Positions 1-10,000 of a stretch of DNA of 64,000 nucleotides are shown one piece after another (the first letter of the stretch is position 1; each line of letters starts with the position of its first letter). Source of the DNA: Dioszegia crocea (lineage: Eukaryota; Basidiomycota; Tremellomycetes; Tremellales; Bulleribasidiaceae). The stretch covers positions 526,809 to 590,808 of the forward strand of contig BCKK01000002.1 in assembly GCA_001600615.1 (NCBI GenBank), written 5' to 3'. Under the pieces are notes generated by a model. It did no database searches. It was not told where the DNA came from and was given only the letters and a program-made list of their open reading frames with translations. The translations under genes and the position numbers were made by a program.

Positions 1-846
1 TGGTTGAAATCGAAAAAGAAGTCGTACATGAGGAGGTTGGGTAAGGAGGAGGTGATATCACAGTCAAGTGTTTGACGTATGAAGTCGGCTGGGTAGGGTT
101 CGGGGTCTTTGTAAAGAGCAATGTGATGAAGCCGCTTCACGGATGGCCAGAACGTATGAGCCTGACGACTAGCCTTGACCGCTGTCGTTGTTCGAGGGTA
201 GTGAGTGATGCGATGAAGTGATTCGATATCGCCTAGCACGACGAGCAGCTCAGGATTCAGGCCTGCCCCAAGCAGAACTTTGGGTTGCAGTATGAGATCA
301 AGAGCTGGGGATTCCACGGCGTGAACGATCAGACTTTTCAGCCGTGGTAGAATGGGGAACACAACGCCCGCGGCGTCGTGCTTGTTGGAGATGGCTACCA
401 GTGACGCCTCTGTGATATCGAGCGTTTCGACGTAAGCTAGGAGGGTGTTCGTAGTCATTTCGGTGTCTTTGACTGGGCGAGGTGGAGTGGGGGGTAGAAG
501 TGGATGCAATAGTGATAAATGACTGTAATGATCAACCGTGAGGTATCGGTACAGCGCTTTGCCGGCGATGTGGTAGATCTCATGGTCCAAGCGCAGCATG
601 CGATGTAGCTCAGGTTTTTCCAGATGGCGGCATATCTCAGCCAGGATGAGAGGGTGACCAGAGAGGGAGGGGGACATTGGAGAAGGGGTATGGGAGTTGG
701 TCGACGGGAAAATTGTACAGTCGCAGGAGAGTGATCTGATTTCTGACGCGCTTGGGTGTAAACGTAAGCAAGGAATGTGGTACAGTCAACCTGACCCGGA
801 CCGTACAGTATGACCGCTTACAGCTTACAGCTAAGCAATCTGGCAT
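1..846 (-). CDS. F-box-like protein, cut by the window start
   Basis: The minus-strand frame is open from position 817 to the window edge. It carries an F-box-like segment (V-T-L-I-L-A-E-I-C-R-H-L-E-K-P-E-L) near its start, followed by a leucine-rich region. The open frame has no ATG of its own. A short first exon starting at 844-846 and joined by a GTAAGC...CAG intron to the frame at about 742 would supply one in phase, but this start is inferred. The F-box-like segment resembles those of two genes at 46.5-49.2 kb (pattern: L...I...L....L.......K........LY..L). F-box proteins usually recruit substrates to SCF ubiquitin ligases; here that is only a family-level inference. The C-terminus lies outside the window. 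Confidence 0.55.
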
Positions 847-958
847 TCGTCCTGATCCCTGACTGTTATGGAATCATCTACAGTGAGCTAGTCTAAGATA
901 GGTACAAAGTCAACCCAGGTCATAAATGCTAGACATGCCATGCACTACAGCTGCGCAC

Positions 959-3279
959 TCAATTTCGTATTCTCGCCTTCTCCACCAGACCCAAAACCCC
1001 CTGTCCTGCAACATCTTCCACCACTTCGGCCCAGGCGAAATTTACCCCTTTCGCATTGAGGTGCCTCATCATCACGTCCCTATATTCTGCCTGACGCAAG
1101 ACCCCACCCCCAAGCACAATCCCAGCCTCGCTCACATCCCTCGGTATCCCACCGGTCCTCGCCTTGCACAGCTGGTGTACTAGTGAAACGATAGAGCCGG
1201 CCAGTCTTCCAGCTGAGTCATCGACTGCCTTCAGAGCCAATGCGTCGGGCGGCGAGCGTGAACATGCTGCTAATATTGGTCGAGAGAGGTTTGAGATTTG
1301 CAATTTGCGGTTGTTTGTGGCGTCGTTAGGACTCAGAGTGGGATCGAGATCGTGCTATGGCCTGTCAGCTTAATTTGCGTACATTAGAATGGGACCTACA
1401 GCAACAGCAAGAATTTCAGGCGTGGTCTCAACTTCGAAATGCTCTCGCATATCCTTGGACAAGCCCTCCGCGTCTTCCAACTCCTCATCAAAAGCGTCAA
1501 TCGCAAAACGGATTGCTGTTCTCCCAAGGTCGAATGCTGGCTCATCAATACCAGTTCAGAATCAAGAATGAATTGCAGCAACTCACCACTTCCGTCGTCG
1601 CCGAGTAAATATCCTACTCCTCCTCTGCGACCCACCCCGTTCACTTTTCCATTCTCTACCACCAGACCGACGACAACGCTTCCGGTACCAGCAATCACTG
1701 CGATGCCCCATGGTGCGTGTCTTTGCAATAGTGGTCCACCCAATAGGTGAGCATCGTTCAGGACCGATAGAGCGGGATTCTCATGGAAGAAAGGGGACAG
1801 CAGGGCGGACATGCGGGATTGGTCTAGCGGGGTGTCACATCCTGATATCTGACGATGTCAGCCAAGGCACCAATAGACATAAGAGTGTACTTACCCCGAC
1901 CCAGATATCAGCAAAGTTTATGGGGCAGCTCTCTTTAGAACCCGCACTGCTCGATTCAGGTCGATACCGCGAGGGTAGAGAAGCGACCGCCTTGAGTGTG
2001 GTATCTCTTATGCTGTATTTGTCAGTTCCTACGCACACTCGCAAGGCCTAAGAAACATACACCTCGTACGATATCTGCAAGCCGGCCTGTCGAGATTTAG
2101 CTTGCGGGCTCTAGCTCCAAGCTAAGCGTCTCACCTCAGCCATGTTCCCTGTCCCACCCTGAGCTCGCGCTAGGATTTCGCCCGATGAGTTTGCTATGGC
2201 CGCATCTGTTTTTGTGCCACCGCACTATACCGTCAGTTCCTGCTACGTCTGTGTGAAGCAAGGACCCACGTCGATGCATAAATATAGCGGATCTGCGTCG
2301 CCGGACCCATTTGTCCCCGCATGACCATTTGGTACCTTTGCAGTGTCGAGTGAGCGAGACGGAGTAGGCTCGGTAGAACGCCCTGTCTTCTTGAATGCGA
2401 CTGTACATACTACAGTCCCGCTGCTACCCCCAAATGTGAAGGATTTGTGAGGTACGGACGAGCTATAAGTTCAGCTCACATCTGATCCTGTCACAAGCGA
2501 CTCACTGATACTCGAACCCTAAGCCCTCTTTGGTCCATCTCCGCTTGACCTCCTCCTCGGTGAAGTTGCAACTTGTGATGAGGAAGTATCCACCAACTTT
2601 CACAAGCTTCGCCACCTGTTCCGGGTACACGACTGATGGTAGTCTGCCTCCTCTCTCCTCCACCACTTCCTGGCTGAGACACAAAGCGTCAAAAGTCCCC
2701 TTATCCAGCACCAGATCCCAGTCCTCATCCATATCATCCCTCAGTAAATCTCCAGTGCGCCAGTCCACCTCCACAGGATTGATCACCTCTTCGTCCTCGT
2801 CGATTTCGTCTGGAATGTTTTGCCGTCTGGACACCTCAATTGAGCGAGATAGACGGGTGGATCCCTCGGAGTAATCGATACCGGTAAGATGGAAAGCCTG
2901 AGGTCCTGATGATGAAGGCGAGGTGAGAAAGGATAGCAACAGCGTGCCATTTCCTGAACCACATTCCATCACTCGTATGGGTTCAGTGCTGGCAGGCAGG
3001 TGTTGTGTCGCCCACTTGCGCATTTTCGCCAAACTGGATTCGCCAAACCTTTGGCATCAGTATAGGACGACACTGGACGGTTCGAAGCTTACCAGACCTC
3101 GCCCTCATCGCCGACATCTTCGAAGACTGCGTTCTCCCGTCTGTACAGGGTCAGACGGCATGTTCCAGGGAGAAGAGGTGGACTTGCTCGTAGACGCTAT
3201 CCCAGTGATCCTTCGTCCCCAATTTCGATGGAGGAAGCTCTTCTTCCTCTGCTGTAGGTGGTCCCGTGCCAGCTGCCAT
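959..3279 (-). CDS. Fused EFM4-type lysine methyltransferase + N-acetylglucosamine kinase
   Basis: Ten exons (3279-3188, 3140-3093, 3048-2506, 2462-2270, 2224-2135, 2086-2061, 2012-1895, 1848-1587, 1536-1400, 1354-959) sum to 1905 nt, giving 634 residues plus stop. The first part is an EFM4/METTL10-like SAM methyltransferase: D-H-W-D-S-V-Y-E, then E-C-G-S-G-N-G-T, D-K-G-T-F-D-A, and the family ending F-T-F-G-G...V-A-F-K-K. The frame then runs without a stop through a linker of about 30 residues into a BadF/BadG-type GlcNAc kinase: L-Y-L-C-I-D-C-G-G-T-K-T, D-I-W-V-G-I-S-G, I-A-G-T-G-S, G-Y-L-L-G-D-D-G-S-G, and V-L-G-G-G-V near the end. The kinase half has no usable start codon of its own. Known roles: EFM4 methylates elongation factor 1A; NAGK phosphorylates free GlcNAc. 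Intron 1 uses a GC donor. Fusion is inferred from the frame and needs transcript support. Confidence 0.85.
3141..3187 (-). other. GC-AG intron in the EFM4 part of the fused gene
   Basis: The donor reads GCAAGT and the acceptor TACAG. Only this GC donor restores the conserved methyltransferase N-terminus (Y-E-R-E-N-A-V-F-E-D) in frame; reading through meets a TGA. GC-AG introns are a minor but real class. Confidence 0.75.
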
Positions 3280-3504
3280 AGTGTATACTGGAAATCGCTA
3301 ATCACTTGTGAGAGGGATGGTTGCTGCTTGCTGTCGCAATTTGCGCTCTTGACAACCTGCCGAGGGATTTACGTAAACGTTTCATATCTCCCCTGAAATG
3401 CCCCGGAACAAGACATTGAAACGCGTGCCCCAAGGGTAACGCGTTCAACCCATACATCATATCCATTCCCCCTTATACAGCCATCAGATCCCCTCATACA
3501 TAAC

Positions 3505-5267
3505 ATGAATACCTCCCTGTTAGCTATACAGGTGAGTATTTCGCAGTCCTCCCGCGAAAAATTGGCTGATTTTCATAGACCCAGTATTGGGCTGTCCGAG
3601 ATTACCTCTCTCCCGTACGTCCTTTCGCCACCCAAGTTGATGGTGACGTGCATCTCAACCAAGTACTCTTGACTGACCAAAGCTCAGGTACTTCGCGAGA
3701 GTAAATTCAAGGAACACGGACGGATCACACCGGGTAGGTGGATACGGTGGCATCGTTTCAGATCAGCTGCTGATGGGATAGAGGAATTCGTTGCCGCTGG
3801 CGACTTCTTGACCGACAAGTTCCCTACATGGCAGTGGTGAGTCCAACACTCACATTTGGGCTCAGTGGCACCAGCTTACTCGGTAAGGGAGAAAGGAGAT
3901 GCGTCTCGAGCGCGTGACTTCCTACCCGCCGACAAGCAATACCTCATCACCCGCAATGGTGGGTTTCAGCCTGACTACCGAGATCGTCGCTGAAGTGCCT
4001 AGTTCCTTGTCTTCGCCGGGCCATGGCTGTGAACTATACAGATGCCGATGAGGACGCCGAGAAGCTAATGAGCTTCATGGATGAGGTAAGTGATCACGAA
4101 TGTTACACAAAAAGGAGGTGTGAATGCTGATCCATTCAGGCGGAAGAAGCACCAGGACCCGACGGGAAGCCGAGATCGGAGGATGATGATTGGGTTGCCA
4201 CGCATATCGGCAGGAGTGAGTGCGGGTCTTATAAGCCGCTGACGATGTAGAATCGCAAACCAATCCCACCATCAATGACATACCTGACATGTCCGACTCT
4301 CCCCCACTTCCCGCTAGCTCAGACCCTTCCAGCGCAATCGCAAATCTCAGCTTGGATGATCGAGGAGACGAGGTCAGGGAAGAGATCATCCCAGATATGG
4401 ATGACATTCCTGATATGGAGGATGAAGGGGCGGGGCTAGAGGAGGAAGATGACGCTGCGGTCAGGATTGTTCACCCTAGCGCGTACGTCAAAGCGCTCGA
4501 TCATACTATCACGCATCTTTTGCAGAGACTCAGCTAATGTTGAAGGTCGGACATTAAATCCACTGCTGGTCAAAATCTTCTTCAAGTACGGACATACGAC
4601 TGCTTCATCAGCTACGACAAGCATTATCAGACACCTAGGTTCTGGCTGTTTGGTTACGACGAGGTAGGCCAATCTCGACTCCACTCAGGGTCACAGCTCA
4701 TCTAGCAGAACAAATCCCCCCTCACCACCACCCAAGTCTTCCAAGACGTCCCATCCGATCACGCATTCAAGACCATGACAATGGAACCCTTCCCCCATTC
4801 CGGCCAGCAACTCGCGAGTGTTCACCCGTGCAAACACGCCAGCGTGATGAAGAAATTCATTGATCGGATGGATGAGCATCAGAGTGCTGGAGCTACGGCT
4901 GGCCCCAGCGGCTCGGCACCGGGAAAGAAGGGTGCGTCTAGTGGTGGGAAATGGGGTTTGGGCGGGATGGTTCGGAAAGTGACGGGTGGGAGTGGGGTCA
5001 AGAAGGAGGAGAGTAAGGAGAAGGAGGATGAGTTGGAAGGAGGAGAAGTCAGAGGATTGCAAGTGGATTTCTACCTTGTCATCGTGAGTTGCACTCTGTG
5101 CTTTCTTACAATCCGGGCAGAGAATTAGAATATGTACTGATTATCACAGTTCTTAAAGTTCATTGCCAGTATAGTACCAACTATAGAGGTAAGTCGATTG
5201 GCGGCAACGTGTGGTCCAATTTGGCTGATCACCTCAGGTCGATAGTACCACCGCGACGACTTTGTAA
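3505..5267 (+). CDS. ATG3: Autophagy E2-like enzyme ATG3
   Basis: ATG3 is the E2-like enzyme that transfers ATG8 to phosphatidylethanolamine during autophagosome formation. The spliced product starts [13 protein letters not shown], continues [22 protein letters not shown], and has an acidic, low-complexity flexible region ([13 protein letters not shown]). Next come [17 protein letters not shown] and the catalytic H-P-C motif (V-H-P-C-K-H-A). The end is [18 protein letters not shown]. Several introns are needed. A Gly/Ser/Lys-rich stretch of about 60 residues sits between the catalytic Cys region and the last conserved block (about 4867-5058). The gene lies head-to-head with the fused methyltransferase/kinase gene, 225 bp apart. 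Confidence 0.95.
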
Positions 5268-5603
5268 AGATAGTTCCTCCATTTCTGCATCCCAACTGCC
5301 GAGTCGGGGCTGTTTGTTCCACAACGTCATTGAGCTCTTGATTGTGTTTTTGGTATGACATGAACCCAGAAGTGGTGCTGCCTGACCGGCCGAGATCTGA
5401 CCATCACCTTGATGCCGCGCCGTCTTCGGTATGCAATCATCGACCCAGGATAGTGAGTACAAATACATTGATCGCCCCTCTATGCGTCTATGTGTCTACA
5501 AAACCTCCATTCCTAAACCTCTTGTGCGCCCCTTGGGGATATGTGCAGCTCCGTCCCACTCCACCCCTCCACTCCTCTTCAACCGGAAATGCGGCAGACT
5601 CTC
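5268..5603. other. Intergenic, convergent 3' ends
   Basis: This lies between the ATG3 stop and the end of the PAN-like gene. No conserved frame or repeat was seen; it probably holds the two 3' UTRs. Confidence 0.5.
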
Positions 5604-6237
5604 TCATGGCGATGCAGCTCGATATTCAGTACAGCATGTGGCATCTGGAAATTGAGATTCTGATCGCAAAGTCAGCGTCTTCCTCAAATGCAAAGCAAAG
5701 TGAAATTGCCACTCACTGACTGAAGTCTGCGACTCGCACGTCACGCCCTTGGTGGTGACTACGAAGGTGCCTTGATAATAATTCCCGGTTCGAGCGATTT
5801 TGAAGCATTCAGAAGTCCCTGCATTGTAGGTAGATGCAATACAGGCTGTAGTTTCAGCACGCGCGACATTACCGCAGAGATGCATATTACTCACTTCTGT
5901 CCAATTCGCACAGTTTAGTGCAGGCTTCGCGAGTCGGCACGCTCTGATAGTAGGTCGCATCCTCAGCAGACGCATAATCGAGGTTATTCCATCTAGCGTA
6001 AGGGACCGATCCGGTCGAGGTATAGTCGGGGCACTGGCCGGGTATGGGTACTGGGCTCGCCTGCTGTCTTCGCTGGAAATCTCGAGGTCGAGACGCACGA
6101 GAGACAATCTCTGATCGTGTAGCCTGCTTCAGAGCTCTTCCGCGAGGTTTAGCTCGGAGCCCATTAAAGCTGCGTCTGCTGCCCTCGACGATGGTGAAGA
6201 TGCCGAAGAGCGCCAAGAGGTAGGTCGAGAGTAACAT
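5604..6237 (-). CDS. Secreted PAN/apple-like small protein
   Basis: The ATG at 6235-6237 opens a hydrophobic signal peptide (M-L-L-S-T-Y-L-L-A-L-F-G-I-F). A basic stretch follows, then a Cys-spaced domain: C-P-D-Y..., Y-Q-S-V-P-T-R-E-A-C-T-K-L-C-E-L, an intron (GTGAGT...CTACAG), then C-I-A-S-T-Y-N-A-G-T-S-E-C-F-K and V-T-C. The spacing resembles fungal PAN/apple modules, which bind protein or carbohydrate. A second likely intron near the end (GTGAGT...ATCAG, about 5720-5660) keeps the frame, so the last residues depend on splicing; both forms end at the same stop. The product should be exported. Function is unknown. Confidence 0.65.
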
Positions 6238-7070
6238 GGGGAGGCAAAGGTTTCGGGGGTTTGAGGAACAAGTGTTACCGGAGAGGAGTTTTCGGACAGT
6301 GTGTTGGTGGAGGCGAGCAGGAGGTCAAGATAAGCTTCTAGATTCCTGGCCTATATCCTCTGGGTGACATGGTGACTTTTCTTCAGGAGGGGGGGGGGGG
6401 GGGGACACACGCGCTTCGACGCCCCTCACATCAGGCCCCATACCTCTTGCGGCAATGGCGCCTTGATATCCCTTTGCGGTGTTGGCGAACAAGACAACCA
6501 AACAGCCTCTCTCTAGTCCATTGTCGAAATCACCGTTTTCGATCCAAGATTCCAAAGTCTCCTGCGCCTCGCGTCCACCATACTCAGAGGCTCTGCGACA
6601 ACCGACGGTCATGAGAAGAACCACGAGGTTTGTCGGATTTTTCGTCACCGTACTTTCTGGAAGCGTCGAGAACAGCATGCAAGGAGCTACGTGGATCTAG
6701 GAATAGAGGCGTCAGAGGAGGTATGCGGAGGAATGTGGCGCAGTAGCGAGAAGAGATGGGCGGTGCCTTGATAGCCTGCTTGGAATATAATTGCTACTTC
6801 CGGCAGAACAACGTGTTTCAGCATCCAGGCACGGCTTGGTTTATCCGGACGCAAAAGTTATCATTGGCCGCATTATGCATCGGCTGGGTCATGCTATACC
6901 ACATGTACATCGTAGCTCTACGTCTGTTTATCATTTAGATACTATACAGTGAAACAAATACCGCGACCCAAGTCAAAAAATGTCCATTCTCCTTCTGCTC
7001 TCCACCGGCTCAGCACTTCCTGAAGGTTCCAACTTCTCTCCATCCAAGATAAATGTCCAGCTTCTTGAAG
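6238..7070. other. Intergenic with one doubtful ORF
   Basis: This separates the PAN-like gene from the end of the BUD4-like gene. A minus-strand ATG-initiated frame (6325-6678, 117 codons) has a fairly protein-like middle (V-V-L-L-M-T-V-G-C-R-R; L-E-S-W-I-E-N-G-D-F). It also runs through a G16 homopolymer and matches no family I know, so I do not call it a gene. Confidence 0.4.
6389..6404 (+). repeat. G16 homopolymer
   Basis: Sixteen consecutive G bases. Such tracts can form quadruplex structures and often vary in length or carry assembly error. Confidence 0.95.
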
Positions 7071-10000
7071 CTATACCACACCTTCCGCCTTCCTACCCGT
7101 CATAGTTCGTCCGCCCTCCACACCGAGCTGCTTCTGAACTTGCGCCGGTGCACTCCTCGTCTTGCCCATCGCTTGACTGGACTCCCTCTTCCTCTCCTGC
7201 CCTGGTATCGTTGAACCGGCACGACTCGGAGGAGCCCCCGATGCCATCGTAGTCGTGGTATAGGTGGTTGACCTACTGACAGATCGGGCAGCAGCGGTCC
7301 GCTCGTGCTTGTCCTTATTCATCGACGCGAGCAGTTCGGCCCAGAGTGGGTTTGAGGGGATTTTGCCGATCAGCCCATTTAGGGTTTCCATCCTGTTTGA
7401 TCAGCTTCTGTCGACAAGTTGATTAACGGGAAGATCAGCTAAACGTACCAGGTAGCTTTATCGCTGTCCTTATCGGCCGAAAAGACAATCCCTTCGCCAC
7501 TCTTGAACTCGACTTTGAAACTCCTCGGTCGGGACCCAAACATTCCCATGCCCATCCCCTCATCATCATCCCCTCCGATTCCTGGCGTCTTTCTTCCCCC
7601 AGCCAGCCGTAAGTCCCGCTGTGATTGATCTGGGTTCAGGTCAATAACCGACGTTGCTTGCCGAAGATCGATTGTCGTAACCTCTTTCCGGGTGATTTCG
7701 TTATATGCAACCAGATTCCCGCCAATGAGTTTGAACATCCGTCTTCGAGGGATCTACATTGTCAGCACAGGATGCGTATATCTGGTCGGCCGACTCACAC
7801 TGCAGTCGCCACCCTCTTGAGTCAGATTGCCTTCGTGATACTCGCACTCGTGCCACGCATGATGTCTGATGCCTCGGAGACACTCATCGATGCACTGCGG
7901 TAGGTCCTCAGGCTTGATCCCAGGCAATGGCGGCAGCCTGAACACCTGCAGTGTGACCTTCGCCACTTGTCGCCTGGGAGTGTTGGGCGGGACAGTGCCC
8001 TTTCCGCCCTCTCGAGGCCGGTCAGGCTCGCCCTTGAACATGGCAAACATTGGGTACCGAATTTCGAGAACTTTCGCCTCGCACTGCTTGGCAATTGGCT
8101 TGAAGGCGACGTGTGTTTTGGCGATCGAGCTCGAGTTGGGAGTGGCAAGGTAGCGCGCGATGTTGTCCGCCATGGGCTGCGAAGGAGCTGCTACTTGGGG
8201 TGTGATGGGTCGAGACGGCGGTGCGGCGGGAGCTTTGTTTTTTCGAGGGGAAGAAAAGAGGTTACGAATGCCGCTGCCTGTAGAGGAAGGTTTGGGCTGG
8301 GTGAGAGAGGGGACGCGGCTCTGGATGGTATGTGTGTTGAGATCCTGGAGAGCTCGGATGATGTGTGGGTCGCGTCGGATATCCAAAGCGAGCGAGAATT
8401 CGAAATTAGGATGTTCAACCCTGGTACAATCAGCAATCGCCCCAAGCAAGATGATTTTCTATACTCACAAGGCAAACTCTTGATTGACTCGCGCACCGTC
8501 CTGGAAGGGTGTGTATGGCGTCCGGATATAGTCAATGCCATTGTCCAGCGTCATGCAGAAGAACGTTGGCTGGGACGGGACAGGTACCATCAGACTTTCG
8601 ATACCGAGCACTGCAACACATCAGCTCTATACTCCACTTAGAAAGCACACTGTAACTCACCCTTGACGAAAATCGTTCCGCTGGCTTTACCGTGGCTAAC
8701 CTCGCGAGTCCGCATGGCTCTGATTTCCGCAGCATGCTCATTCTGACCAAATCAGCCGTGTGCCCAAAATGTATCCGGATCAGACTTACGATATCTGAAG
8801 GACGCCTCAGCTGTCTCCAAGCTTTACCGCCATCGATATCCCCAGCTTTCGAGTGAGATACGGTATTACCGAAACTAGCGCCCAAGACGGTTTTCTCTCG
8901 AACCTTGTAGTTGCGCTTGTTGACGTCAGCTCTGGCTTCTAGACCGAGGATTGACAACTTACATCCCCGCTGATGCTCTCCATCTCATCCGCGAATGCCT
9001 CTGACATGCTCTCCTGCTCGTGACCCAGGCCCAAAGTCAAGCGAGGTTGCCTCTTGGAGGAAGATGGCTGTAGAAGATCAGTACAGTCCGGAATGAAGAG
9101 ACGAAAAGTGAACCTACCCTGATTTCCTCATTTGCGTCACTCATACTCATACTTCTTCGGCTCTTCTTGCTATTCCTACTTCCGCCCTCATCAATCGCAC
9201 TCAAACCACTAACATCTCTCCCTCTCGAGCCAGACGGTCCCGCGCCAAAGTCCTGCGAAGACGACCCCGAAGCAGACATGGGTCGTGCAGGAGCTGTAGG
9301 TGCAGTCTCGCTTCTGCTCGGCGTTCGATAAGTCGGGGTGGCCGAGGACGCAGGAGGGATGTATGGGTGGGGGTTTTGGAGAATAGATACCGGATATGCC
9401 ATGCTTGCCGATGGGCCATATGTGGATGATCTCTGAGGTAGACCGGCGGGAAGGATACCGACATGTATATTGCCATTCCCCGCGGCGATGATCCTATCCA
9501 GACCCGAGCTGGGTTCATTGCCCATCTCAGAGGACTGGCGAATCACGTCGCCGGCCGGTGCTTGGGTGTACGATCGAGGACGAAGGAGAGGTGGGTGATC
9601 GAGATTCGAGCGAGGCATGTCTGTGGAGGATTTGAGCATCGGTGTGGATATGGGTGGGGGAGGAAGATCTTTGTTCCGAGCAGAAGCGGCAGAGGATGAG
9701 GCGGAAAGTGGGGGAGGGGCAACAGATGTCGAGTATCCTGCGCCGGGGGTGCTCGCTCGTTTTAGCTCAGCGGCAGATGGGAAGCCCTGACTGGCGTTAG
9801 ACGTCGAGGTAGAGGCGAAGCCCTGACTGCCCATCGATTCATTGGACGAGGCGCCGATACCGAGAGCCGAGTGCGGTCGACGAGAGATGGACCCGTCGGC
9901 GTACTTCCGGTCAATGGTCTCGCGAATCATCTCTCGGCTGATACGTTGTCTGACCCGGATCGACCCGCCTTGGCCCTTATCCACCTCGGCAGACTTGCTG

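Noticed and set aside
959..2408. N-acetylglucosamine kinase as a separate gene
   Set aside because: No in-frame ATG precedes its first catalytic motif, and the upstream frame joins smoothly to the methyltransferase.
3061..3095. GGTTCGAAGC resembling a tRNA T-loop
   Set aside because: It lies in and beside an intron of the methyltransferase; no acceptor stem or anticodon arm can be drawn.
6325..6678. Minus-strand ATG ORF of 117 codons
   Set aside because: It runs through a G16 tract, has no recognised domain and no splice-linked neighbours.
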